A stretch of 56,851 nucleotides of DNA, from the NCBI GenBank assembly GCA_018819925.1, contig JAHJPG010000031.1, positions 1 to 56,851 of the forward strand. The letters are read 5' to 3'. Below the pieces are notes generated by a model. The model was given only the letters and a program-made list of their open reading frames with translations, had not been told where the DNA came from and did not search any database. The position numbers were made by a program, and so were the translations under genes. Positions 34,138 through 42,955 of this stretch are shown one piece after another (the first letter of the stretch is position 1; every line of letters starts with the position of its first letter). Source of the DNA: Pseudomonadota bacterium (GTDB lineage Bacteria; Desulfobacterota; Desulfarculia; Desulfarculales; Desulfarculaceae).

Positions 34138-35007
34138 ATGAGCATTATGACCGCAGCGAAAAAAACACCTCGGCAACCTAGGTTGAGCCGGGCCGGGCTT
34201 TCTCCGGTGCACCAGGTGCGGGTGTACGACCATCTGGGCAAACCCAGGGAGGCGGCCGTGCCCGGGGAATCGCCTCTCACCATCAAGGTTGACGGCCACG
34301 AGATCGTCACCCTGATGACCCTGGGCACCAACCCCGAGGAACTGGCGCTGGGCTACCTGCACAACCAGCGCCTGGTGGAGCGAATCGAGGACATAGAGTC
34401 GGTGGAGGTGGATTGGGCCCGGGAGACGGTGAACGTCGCGACCCGGCACGGCCAGGGCATCAAGGACCTGGAGGAAAAGCTCTCCAAGGTGACGGTGACC
34501 AGCGGCTGCGGCCAGGGCACCTTGTTCAGCTGCACCGTGGACAAGCTCTACGAGAAGAAAATGCCACGGGTGCGGGTGCGCCAATCCACCATCTACCAGG
34601 TGCTCAAGGCCGTGGCCTCCCTCAACCCCGTCTATCGTCTCGCCGGTTCGGTGCATGGCTGCTGCCTATGCCAGGGAGATCGCGTGATCATGTCGGTGGA
34701 GGACGTGGGCCGGCACAACGCGGCCGATGCCATTGCCGGGCGCATGTGGCTTGACGGCATGGCCGGTGAGGACAAGATCCTGTTCACCACCGGCCGGCTC
34801 ACCTCGGAGATATTGATAAAGGCGGCCTTCATGGGCATCCCGGTGTTGATCTCCAAATCCGGCGTGACTCAAATGGGGCTGGAGTTGGCCAGGGACATGG
34901 GCATGGTGGTCATCGGAAGGGCCAAGGTCAGCAGGTTTCTGGTTTTCAACGGCGCGGAGCAGGTTGTCTTCGATGCCATTCCGCAATCGGACGGGGCCCT
35001 CAAATGA
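34138..35007 (+). CDS. fdhD: FdhD-like sulfurtransferase for Mo/W-enzyme maturation
   Basis: This 289-residue protein matches FdhD, which passes sulfur from a cysteine desulfurase to the bis-pterin Mo/W cofactor of formate dehydrogenases. Seen: NPEELALGYLHNQRLV, a catalytic-loop equivalent TSGCGQGTLFSC in place of the E. coli CxxC loop, SVHGCCLCQGDRVIMSVEDVGRHNAADAIAG and TTGRLTSEILIKAAFMGIPVLISKSG. Three starts (TTG 34135, ATG 34138, ATG 34147) are close; 34138 is used. No formate dehydrogenase is nearby, but a tungsten enzyme (BamB) is encoded in the convergent operon, so a link to cofactor sulfuration there is an attractive inference. Confidence 0.88.
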   Translation: MSIMTAAKKTPRQPRLSRAGLSPVHQVRVYDHLGKPREAAVPGESPLTIKVDGHEIVTLMTLGTNPEELALGYLHNQRLVERIEDIESVEVDWARETVNVATRHGQGIKDLEEKLSKVTVTSGCGQGTLFSCTVDKLYEKKMPRVRVRQSTIYQVLKAVASLNPVYRLAGSVHGCCLCQGDRVIMSVEDVGRHNAADAIAGRMWLDGMAGEDKILFTTGRLTSEILIKAAFMGIPVLISKSGVTQMGLELARDMGMVVIGRAKVSRFLVFNGAEQVVFDAIPQSDGALK

Positions 35008-35009
35008 AC

Positions 35010-35033
35010 CACCCCGCGGCTAGCCGCGGGGTG
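35010..35033. terminator. Perfect GC hairpin between convergent fdhD and bamF
   Basis: CACCCCGCGGC (35010-35020) pairs perfectly with GCCGCGGGGTG (35023-35033) around TA. It starts three bases after the fdhD stop. It has no U-tract on either strand, so if it terminates it is non-canonical. Its near-perfect symmetry could also mark a mobile palindromic repeat or an insertion scar at the island border. Confidence 0.45.
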
Positions 35034-35122
35034 TAGGCGGGGAATCCGGCCTTGCAAAGCAGGCGCCGGAGTAAATGACCTGACGAGTGGTCTATCTGGG
35101 GAGCGGCCCTCAGGCCTATATG

Positions 35123-35962
35123 TTAGGGCCTGGTTTCCTTGCCTTGCCTGGTCATTGCTCTTTCCGCTTCAGGAATGGGGGGCGGGACGGGCCCTCCGGT
35201 AATTTTTTCCACCGCGCCAAAGCGGGGAGGGCAGGCTTCGAAGCAGGTCCCGCATTTGATGCACAGATCCTGGTCGATCACGTGGATCTGGTTCTTGCCG
35301 CCTATGATCGCCTCCACGGGGCATCTCCTGAGGCAAATCTGACAGGCCTGGCACTTGTCCGGATCGATATGGTACGAGATCACCTCGTTGAATAACCTGT
35401 CCACCTCGTCGCTGGTGTAAAGCTCGCTATATTTTTTTTCTTCGGGGCGCAACGCCAGTTTTTCATTTTTGACTAACTTGATGTAGGGGACAAGCTTTGT
35501 AACTGCATCAAGCCTTGACTTTAATTCATTTTCGTCTACTCCCTCGCCCTTGCCCAGAGGCCCCAACTCCTTCACCCTTTTGGTAAAACCGTCAACAACT
35601 TCGGTGAAATGCATTCCTTCACCGGAAGACATGAATTCAATTGTTAACCTGTCCGGGTTCAGCCCTATGTGTTCCAGTATTTTTTTGCATAGAAGCACCA
35701 TGTTTAGTGCATGGTAGTTTCCATGAGTAATGTAATTGCACTCACCAAGACGGCAACCACCAATAAACACCCCATCCATTCCCTTTGAAAAGGCTCGGAG
35801 TATGAACTCCAAGTCGATTCTACCGGAACACATGACGCGAATAGCCCTGATTTCAGTCGTATATTGTAGTCTGGAAACTCCAGCCATATCGGCAGCGCCA
35901 TATCCTCACCAATGGCACAAGAAGCCTAATATCCTTGGTTTAAAGTTAGGCCATGCACTCAT
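35123..35962 (-). CDS. bamF: BamF: MvhD-like Fe-S protein containing selenocysteine (UGA codon 19)
   Basis: This 279-residue subunit resembles MvhD fused to a two-cluster ferredoxin. It passes electrons between flavoprotein and Hdr modules in the cytoplasmic Bam complex. An in-frame TGA at 35908-35906 falls where MvhD has the second Cys of its CNWC motif: the readthrough is FLCHWUGYGAADMAGVSR. Translation therefore starts at ATG 35962 (GGAGTG eight bases upstream), not at the first Met after the UGA. Other cluster ligands are C45, C70 and C75, and two [4Fe-4S] motifs near residues 204 and 234 (CQACQICLRRC, CIKCGTCFEAC). It is last in bamBCDEF, 50 bases after bamE. Selenocysteine is inferred from motif position plus the hairpin. 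Confidence 0.88.
35871..35883 (-). promoter_or_regulatory. SECIS-like hairpin of bamF
   Basis: On the mRNA CUGGA-GUU-UCCAG (35883-35871) forms a perfect five-pair stem with a GU-containing apical loop, starting 22 bases after the UGA. Bacterial SECIS elements lie within about 15-40 bases downstream of UGA, inside the coding region, and have a GU in the loop that SelB reads. Confidence 0.65.
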
Positions 35963-36012
35963 TTATTTTCACTCCTCCCTTGGTGGTCCCGGGGGTGTTC
36001 ATTCGTATTCCT

Positions 36013-39000
36013 TTAGGCAGCGCCGACCGCCACGTCAATTTGGCTCAAGAGTTCTTCGTCGGTAAAGTGCTTTAGGAAAATAGCCCCGGTTGGGCACTTG
36101 GCATTACAGAGGCCATCTCCTTTACAGAGGACAGGATTGACTGCCGCTTTTTTGCCCTGCCGTGTCTCGCGAAACTCAATGGCTCCATAGGTGCAGGCTG
36201 AGATACATGCCCCACATCCCATACACTTTTTATCATTAACCTCGCAAACAGAACCTGAGACAGTGACCATATCATGTGAGAGAAGGGTTAATGCACGGCC
36301 AGCAGCCCCATAAGCCTGGTTAATCGCTTCCGGTATATGCTTAGGATAGTGAGCCGTTCCGCAAAGGTAAACGCCTTCTGTAGAAAATTCAACAGGTCTT
36401 AACTTGACGTGAGCTTCTTTGAAAAAATCATCCGGTCCCAAAGAGGCCTTGAATAATTGAGATGTTTCCCTGTTTTCCGCAGAGGGAATAACGGCGGCAG
36501 CCAAAGCAATTATATCAGCATCTATGGCAAGCTCTTTACCTAAAACATAATCCGGCAAGGTAACCCTTAGAACAGGCCGGCCTTCCTCCTCAACAGCTTC
36601 AACCTGGGGTTTGGCATCCGGCTCGTAGCGAATGAACTTTACATCTTTTTCAGACGCTTCCCGGTAATAATCCTCCAACATCCCATAAGTCCTGATATCC
36701 CTAAAGAGGATGTAGACATCCATCTGGGGGTTTATCTCTTTAAGCTTCAGGGCGTTCTTGATGGACTCGCTACAACAGACTCTGCTGCAATAATTTCTTT
36801 CTTCATTTCTACAGCCTACGCATTGGATCATCACGAGGCTTTGGGCGTTGATTACCTTTTCGTCTCCAAGGGTGATTCGCTCCTCCAACTCAAGGTGGGT
36901 AACCACCCGGTCATCTTCCCCGTAAAGGTATTCTGTGGGTTTATATACATCAACACCTACGGCGATGACGGTAGCTCCATGTTTAATCTCTACCGCCCCT
37001 CTTTCAGACTCCACTTTGGTTAAGAAGTTGCCAACGTAACCGGTAGCCTCTGTGATAGTGGCAGAAGTATATACATGTATTAAGGAATGCTGATAAACCT
37101 TGCGCACGAGATCACGCAAATAAGCCTGAACATCCATCCCGTCCAGAGTGTAATAAATTTTTCTTGCCATTCCCCCTAGGTCGGTATCCTTTTCCAGCAG
37201 GTAAATCTCATGCCCCTGGTTGGCGATGGAGAGAGCACAAGTCATGCCGGCGATACCGCCGCCGACCACCAAGGCCGCCTTGTTTACGGGAAGATCAATT
37301 TCCCGTAATGGCTCCAAATGGCAAGCTCGCGCTACCGACATCCGAGTTATATCCTGTGCCTTCTGTGTGGATTCTTCCTTTTCTTTTGAGTGGCACCAGG
37401 AGCAATGCTCTCTAATGTTTGCCATGTCGTAGTAATATTGATTGAGTCCCGCCTCGCGAAGAGTGTCACGGAATAACGGTTCAAGAGTCCTGGGTGAGCA
37501 GGCAGCGACAACCACTCGGTTGAGCCCCTTTTCCTGTATCATGTCTGTTATTTCTTTAGCGGAATTGGTCGCGCATGAAAATAGCTGTTCCTGCGCGTAA
37601 ACAACGTTGGGTAAAGTTAAGGCATATTCAACCGTGGAAGGGACATCTACCACCCTTCCAATATTCGCCCCACAATGACACACAAAGACACCAACCCTTG
37701 GCTCCTCTTGGGAGACATCTTTTTCCGGTGGATATATCCTTTCTCTGGTCAGATCTCCTCGCCTGTAGTCAAGGAGCTCACCGCATTGGGAGCCGGCCCC
37801 GCTGGCGGTGAAAACCGACTCGGGGATATCCATGGGACCCTGGAAGGCTCCGCTTACAAAGATCCCCGGCTTGGTGGTCTCAATAGGATTGGAAGAGGTT
37901 GCTTGACAGAATCGGTGTGAATTCAGCTCGATTCCGAACTTATCCGCCAAGTCCTTATAATCAGCGGGAGGATTCAACCCAACGGATAATACCACCATAT
38001 CGAATTCTTCTTCTTTTACTCCGTCCTCGGCAGTAGCGTATCTTATAGTTACATTTTTACTTTCCGGAATTTCTTTTCCTATTGATACGTAACTTCTAAT
38101 AAATTTAATCCCAGGAAGTTGCTCAGTTCTTTGGTAGTATCGTTCAAAATCCTTGCCGTAAGAACGAATATCGTTGTGGAATATTGTACATTCAGAATCT
38201 GGGTAGTGATCTTTTGTCAAAATCACTTGTTTTTGGGTATAGGTGCAGCATACTGCGGAACAATAGCTGTTATCCCCCGGGGTAACCCGCCTGGACCCTA
38301 CGCATTGAATCCAGGCAATTTTACGGGGATGCTTCTTGTCGGAAGCGCGCAGTATCTCACCTTCGTATGGCCCAGTGGCGCATAACAGCCGCTCATAGTC
38401 CATACTGGTTACCACGTTCTGCATGGTTCCGTAGCCATAGTCGCCCTTGACCTTGGGATCAAAGACGTCATAGCCAGGAGACAGAACAATAGCTGCTACT
38501 TTGATTTCCATCTTCTCCGGCTCTTGCCGAAGGTTTATGGCGTCGGCCTTACATACTGCTTCGCAGATGCGGCATTTTTTATCTTTAAGGTAAATGCAGC
38601 TTTCATCAATATATGCGATAAGGGGAATCGCTTGAGCAAAGAAAATGTGAACGGCTTTATTATTCGATATATCTTGATTAAATTGATCAGGGTATTCTAC
38701 CGGGCAGTATTCTACACAGGTAGCACAACCAGTGCATTTATCTTCTATAATGTATCTGGGCTTTTTGGTAAGGGTTACCTTAAAGTCACCCGCTTTTCCT
38801 TCCACACGGTCAACTTCAGTATAGGACAGGACTTCTATATTTGGATGCCGGCCGACCTCGACCAGTTTGGGTGAGAGTATTCACATGGAGCAGTCATTGG
38901 TGGGATACGTCTTGTCGAGCTGCGCCATATGCCCACCAATGGCTGGCGATTTCTCAATTAAATAAACCTTATACCCTGAAGTGGCAAGGTCGAGGGACGC

Positions 39001-39093
39001 CTGAATGCCGCTGATGCCTCCACCGACAACCATTACGTCTCCATAATTGCTGTCAACGGGGATTTTAAAAAGCTGGGAAGTTTCCTTTTCCAT
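36013..39093 (-). CDS. bamE: BamE: double HdrA-like flavoprotein containing selenocysteine (UGA codon 71)
   Basis: Read through one UGA, this gene encodes 1026 residues made of two HdrA modules. Module one starts directly with an FAD fold (GGGISG at 24-29), then NDCSMU71ILSPK, where HdrA has Cys in place of U. A ferredoxin motif follows near 120 (CTGCATCVEYC). Module two starts near 467 (VGVFVCHCGANIG), has a second FAD fold (GGGIAG near 611) but lacks the Cys/Sec loop, and ends with two ferredoxin motifs (CMGCGACISAC, CKGDGLCNAKC). In known HdrA the FAD is the bifurcation site. The TGA is at 38883-38881; the frame continues unbroken and the next residues match HdrA, ruling out a frameshift. 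ATG 39093 follows AAGG. Confidence 0.9.
38848..38865 (-). promoter_or_regulatory. SECIS-like hairpin of bamE
   Basis: On the mRNA CUGGUC-GAGGUC-GGCCGG (38865-38848) forms a six-pair stem (with G-U pairs) whose loop GAGGUC resembles the AGGUCU loop of the E. coli fdhF SECIS. It begins 15 bases after the UGA, within the usual bacterial spacing. Confidence 0.7.
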
Positions 39094-39126
39094 TTATCTA
39101 TGCCTTTATCAGGTTTCCGCGGTTAC

Positions 39127-40278
39127 CTAAATAGCTTCCTGGATAATTTCCGTGATGTCCTTGACTTCTATGGCCTCACCATTGTCCAGGGTCAACCTGC
39201 TATCTTCGAAGTTGGTGATGCAATAAGGGCAGGACGTAACCAGGATTTCAGCCCCCACTCCGATGGCTTGTTCCAATCTGAGGTCGGAGAATCGTTCCCC
39301 CTTGGGAGTTTCCATCCAGATCCTGCCTCCGCCGCCTCCGCAACAAAGGCTATCTTCCAGCGAATCAGGCATCTCGGTTAGTTCTAAACCGGGTACCTTC
39401 TTCAAGACTTCACGCGGCTCGTCATATATGCCGTTATGACGGCCCAGGTAGCATGGGTCATGATAAGTAATTTTCTTCTCGTACTCTTTTTTGATCTCCA
39501 GCCTTCCTTCGTTTATAAGATCTAATAGATATTGAGAAATATGTACTACCTCAAAATTAACCATAAATTCAGGATACTCGTTTTTAAAAGTATGGTAGCA
39601 ATGAGGTGAAGAAACAAGAATTTTCCTGACCCCATTATCGATAAACGTTTTAATATTTTCTTTGGCTAGACGTTTGAAAACGTCCTCGTCACCAGTCTTG
39701 CGGATGCTTTCTCCGCAGCAATTCTCTTTCGAACCCAGTATCCCGAAATCTACTCCCGCCAAGTTAAGAATATTGGCGGTAGCCTTGGCCACCTTTTTCA
39801 ACCTTTGGTCATAGCTGAGGTAGCAGCCGGGGAAGTATAAAATATCCATCCCCTCGTGAAAGGGTTTTACAGAAAGGCCTTCCGCCCAATTTGCCCTATC
39901 TTTTCGCCCCTCACTCAAAGGGTTGCCTTCACCAATGAGGCTCCCGCTTATGGTGCGGATCGGCTTTACCGCAGTGGGAAAGACTCCGTATTCGGTGGCA
40001 ATCCTGCGCAAGGACACCCCAGATTCAATTTGTTTTACGTCTCTGGGACACTGCTTAGGGCATCTACCGCAGGTAGTACAACGCCAGATGTCTTCGCTTT
40101 CTATGTCAGTCATGCCGAAGGTAGCCTCGCGAACGATTTTGCGCATACTAAAAGTTCGCACCCTATTCCAAGGGCAAACCGTATCGCACAGACCACATTG
40201 AAAGCATAGTTTGAAGGCGTCTCCGCCGCTCTCTTTTATGACGTCTATGATCTCTTTGTAGTCGGCTACATTTTCCAC
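39127..40278 (-). CDS. bamD: BamD: HdrD-like heterodisulfide-reductase-type Fe-S subunit
   Basis: This 383-residue protein has two N-terminal [4Fe-4S] motifs (C25/28/31/35 and C67/70/73/77) and two CCG domains (FPGCYLSY...NCCGE and HDPCYLGRH...LCCGGGGG). HdrB/HdrD use CCG domains to hold non-cubane clusters. In the Bam complex it links the Hdr-type module to BamBC. The GTG at 40278 is chosen: GAGGA lies about 10 bases upstream, it starts seven bases after bamC, and it avoids the 59-base overlap and extra basic residues of the TTG/GTG frame at 40344. The codons are A+T-richer than the flanking chromosome. Confidence 0.88.
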   Translation of the reverse strand: MENVADYKEIIDVIKESGGDAFKLCFQCGLCDTVCPWNRVRTFSMRKIVREATFGMTDIESEDIWRCTTCGRCPKQCPRDVKQIESGVSLRRIATEYGVFPTAVKPIRTISGSLIGEGNPLSEGRKDRANWAEGLSVKPFHEGMDILYFPGCYLSYDQRLKKVAKATANILNLAGVDFGILGSKENCCGESIRKTGDEDVFKRLAKENIKTFIDNGVRKILVSSPHCYHTFKNEYPEFMVNFEVVHISQYLLDLINEGRLEIKKEYEKKITYHDPCYLGRHNGIYDEPREVLKKVPGLELTEMPDSLEDSLCCGGGGGRIWMETPKGERFSDLRLEQAIGVGAEILVTSCPYCITNFEDSRLTLDNGEAIEVKDITEIIQEAI

Positions 40279-40285
40279 TGTCTTT

Positions 40286-40858
40286 TTAATCCTCTTCTTT
40301 TGCCTTAACGTCCAAGCCCTTACTCGACACTGACATGCGGGCAACGGTATCCATTATTTTGTTCAATCCATATTTGTTTGCCAACGCTTCCAAGCCCATT
40401 TCCATTTCCCCCAGATCATCTTCTTCCTCTTCGACTTCCTCTTCCCTTTCAACGTAGGTCAAGGCATCAACTAAACACCACTTAACGCACAATGGTTCTT
40501 CTTCGCCCTCACACATATCGCATTTTAGGGGAAGGCCGGAATCTGGTTCCTTGAAGATATCCCGGGACGGGCAGGAGGCCCTACAGAAGGCACACTCGTC
40601 GTATTCTTTTCCGTCAATCGTGTATTTATCTCTGCCCGCACATTCGGCCGCAGTATAATCACCCGCATATACAGGAACATATAGGTCTCTTAGCGGTTCG
40701 CGAATCACCCGAATACGGGACCTCTCCGGGTTGTTGCCGCTATATTTCGGCGCGGCGTGGAAGGCGGAGCATATCATCTCGCATGCCCGGCAGCCGTTGC
40801 ATTTATCAACGTCGACTTTGATGGTCTTGACGGTCTTGGTCTTCTTCTCGCCCGGCAT
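40286..40858 (-). CDS. bamC: BamC: polyferredoxin-like partner of BamB
   Basis: This 190-residue Fe-S protein has cysteine groups CNGCRACEMIC (20-30), CAFCRASC (89-96) and CDMCEG...CVKWC (113-128), consistent with three [4Fe-4S] clusters. An acidic run (EREEEVEEEEDD) at about 137-150 precedes a helical C-terminus. This is the layout of BamC, which sits between BamB's tungsten site and the remaining electron-transfer subunits. The ATG follows the bamB stop by two bases, with the ribosome site inside the end of bamB. It does not resemble AOR-associated ferredoxins of simple peptide-degrading archaea. Confidence 0.9.
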   Translation of the reverse strand: MPGEKKTKTVKTIKVDVDKCNGCRACEMICSAFHAAPKYSGNNPERSRIRVIREPLRDLYVPVYAGDYTAAECAGRDKYTIDGKEYDECAFCRASCPSRDIFKEPDSGLPLKCDMCEGEEEPLCVKWCLVDALTYVEREEEVEEEEDDLGEMEMGLEALANKYGLNKIMDTVARMSVSSKGLDVKAKEED

Positions 40859-40860
40859 GG

Positions 40861-42870
40861 CTACACCTCCTTATCCTTCTCAGGCGCATCATCCTTGGGA
40901 GGTGTGTCTCCGTCCTTTTTCAATATGCCCCGCTCGATAAAATCGTCGGCCACGTAGCCCAGACCGAACTCGCGCAGGGTCGTCTCGGTGGGGATGCCGT
41001 CTTCGTTCCAGCCCTTGAAGGCGTAGTAGGTGTCCAGAAGCTCCTTCTCGAGCTCGGGGAATCTTTTCTTCCAGTGGTCCTTGGGAGGCTTCTCGTCCTT
41101 ACGGCGCATGCCCCGCCTGGTGTTGTTGGCTCTCACCAGGGTCCGGTATCGCTTGGCCGCCTGGGTCAGCTTTTCCTCGTCCATGTCGATCCCGGCCCCG
41201 GCCGAGATGAATTTGGGATAATTGTGCAGATGGTAAGGAGGCTTCAAAGGGAATGACGACAAACCGGCGCACATGCCCAGGGCGTCGTCGATGTAGTGCA
41301 TCCTCTCTTGCCAGTCGACGATGTCACAAGACATTTCTACCGTTGGATAATAGGGGATCGAATTTTCTCCGCGAGGTTCCCAGTCCAGAAAATACTGTTT
41401 AAACTTCTCATCGGGGACCTGGAACCAATCCTTTACGAATTCTTCTCTCTGCTCTCGCTTGGGGAAAGGCGCCTGGGGAAACTGACCTTCGATTTGGGTG
41501 ATGTTTATCTTTTCGCCGGTGGCATACATAAGGAAATATATGGGGTTGAGCATCGACAGCTTCAGCGGTAGCTGCTCATGTTTTTTGATGTTGTTATGGG
41601 CATAGGCTTCAGCGCCCTTGCCAATCTGTTTGGCTGCCCAATAGGTGCCATTGGCCAGGACATCCCCGATGCCTTCCCGCCGAACGATTTTGTCGAGCAG
41701 CCAGTAAAATCTTCCTTCATTGTCTTCCGGCATGCCAGGGAAGTCCTCGTCGGTCAAAATACCGTTTTCGTAAAGCTCAAGGGCGAATGCCATGACTTGC
41801 GGGGCCGAGAATCCGTCCACCCCATATTCCGTGGCGCTTTGGGCGATACCCAAGCCGAATTCCAGGTCCGCCATGGCCGCCATGGTATAAGTGAGCTTGG
41901 AGAAGCATTTCATCATATAGGTGGGCATACCGGGAGGTGAAATCGTCGCCCCGCAGGTCATCGGACAGTTGTAACAACTTATCAACCGTGTCCGCATATT
42001 GTCCAGGGTATCCATCCACTGCTTTGCAATGTCTTCGTTCCAAAAATCTTTTCTGCGGACGCGGGAATTTCCCCAGGAGAAATTTTCGGTATGCCACTTT
42101 TCATCGTGGACTTTCATCTCTTGCGGTGACCCAAGGCCGGCCAGAATGGGCATCACCCCCGGAATTGGATTGTCATTTCGGAACTTGATATATTCCAGTA
42201 CTTCGTTGCAAAGCGCCATGAACTCAGCCGGCTGGGCAACGCTAATATCCTTGGTTCCTCGAACAGCTATGGCCTTTAACCCTTTGTCTCCCATTACCGC
42301 GCCGATGCCACCTCGGCTGGCGCTGGATCTGCCCTGTTCGATGGAAGCGAAATAGACCCTGTTTTCACCAGCCAGGCCGATGGCGGCCACCTGGGCCTTC
42401 GGCTCATTCAACTCCTGTCTAATGAGTTCCGCAGTCTCAGTTGCGCCTTTACCCTGCAAATGAGAGGCGTCGCGGATTTCTACTTTGTCATTGTGTATCC
42501 ACAAATAGACCAGGTCGGGGGACTTGCCCCGAATGATAACTTTGTCATAGCCGGCATACTTCAATTCCGGCGCCCAAAACCCGCCCATCATTGAAAATGC
42601 CATCAGCAAAGTTTGAGGAGAGATGGTAGTGACGATGGTGCGGTTGCAGCCGGTGGCCGGGGTGCCGCACAAAAGACCGGCGGCGAATATTAAAAGATTA
42701 TCAGGAGAAAAGGGTTCGACTTCAGGGGGAACCCTATCCCACAATATCTTGGCGCTGGTGCCCAGGCCCCCGAGATAAAGCTCGGTGTCTCTCGGGTCGG
42801 TTTCCACCCTCTCGATGTTTCCACGGGACAGATCAATTTCTAAATTATATCCTGTCTCTGCGTACCTCAT
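40861..42870 (-). CDS. bamB: BamB: tungsten-containing class II benzoyl-CoA reductase subunit
   Basis: This 669-residue aldehyde:ferredoxin-oxidoreductase-family enzyme reduces benzoyl-CoA to a cyclic dienoyl-CoA without ATP. Starting at ATG 42870 (GAGGG six bases upstream), residues that I recall as active-site or W ligands in the Geobacter metallireducens BamB structure fall at the same numbers: Glu251, His255, His260 and Cys322. The cluster motif CYNCPMTC lies at 299-306 and the pterin-binding RSSASRGGIGAVMGDKG near 185. The N-terminus MRYAETGYNLEIDLSRG is BamB-like; the upstream ATG at 42912 adds 14 unrelated residues. BamB rather than generic AOR is well supported; the natural substrate (benzoyl-CoA or a related arene-CoA) is inferred. 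Confidence 0.93.
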   Translation of the reverse strand: MRYAETGYNLEIDLSRGNIERVETDPRDTELYLGGLGTSAKILWDRVPPEVEPFSPDNLLIFAAGLLCGTPATGCNRTIVTTISPQTLLMAFSMMGGFWAPELKYAGYDKVIIRGKSPDLVYLWIHNDKVEIRDASHLQGKGATETAELIRQELNEPKAQVAAIGLAGENRVYFASIEQGRSSASRGGIGAVMGDKGLKAIAVRGTKDISVAQPAEFMALCNEVLEYIKFRNDNPIPGVMPILAGLGSPQEMKVHDEKWHTENFSWGNSRVRRKDFWNEDIAKQWMDTLDNMRTRLISCYNCPMTCGATISPPGMPTYMMKCFSKLTYTMAAMADLEFGLGIAQSATEYGVDGFSAPQVMAFALELYENGILTDEDFPGMPEDNEGRFYWLLDKIVRREGIGDVLANGTYWAAKQIGKGAEAYAHNNIKKHEQLPLKLSMLNPIYFLMYATGEKINITQIEGQFPQAPFPKREQREEFVKDWFQVPDEKFKQYFLDWEPRGENSIPYYPTVEMSCDIVDWQERMHYIDDALGMCAGLSSFPLKPPYHLHNYPKFISAGAGIDMDEEKLTQAAKRYRTLVRANNTRRGMRRKDEKPPKDHWKKRFPELEKELLDTYYAFKGWNEDGIPTETTLREFGLGYVADDFIERGILKKDGDTPPKDDAPEKDKEV

Positions 42871-42933
42871 AATGTCCCTCGCGAGAGTGATATATCCGGC
42901 CTGCGGAAACAAAAGCTCTTAAATCCCCAATAG

Positions 42934-42955
42934 CCGGCAGCTTGCCGGGGGGGGG
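42934..42955 (-). promoter_or_regulatory. Hairpin and C9 tract in the bamB leader
   Basis: Between bamB and the GNAT gene (42871-43168) no gene is certain. A hairpin CCGGCA/TGCCGG (42934-42939 with 42943-42948) abuts an uninterrupted run of nine G on the plus strand (42947-42955), i.e. C9 in the bam leader about 77-85 bases upstream of the start. No convincing promoter was found; TATTAG near 42992 is a weak -10 candidate. Confidence 0.35.

Noticed and set aside
33961-34181. Plus-strand frame of 73 codons upstream of fdhD (NYYAQNQGDCDSCGIF...)
   Set aside because: Weak ribosome site, overlaps the fdhD start in another frame, and no family resemblance. The Cys pair alone is not enough.
38805-39093. 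bamE as a pseudogene or frameshift (two separate genes)
   Set aside because: The frame is identical on both sides of the TGA, no indel is needed, the residues flanking it match HdrA continuously, and the codon is at a conserved Cys with a SECIS-like hairpin. A second gene of the same complex shows the same pattern.
39127-40344. Longer bamD start at 40344
   Set aside because: It overlaps bamC by 59 bases, adds a basic stretch not seen in HdrD-like proteins, and has a worse ribosome site than GTG 40278.
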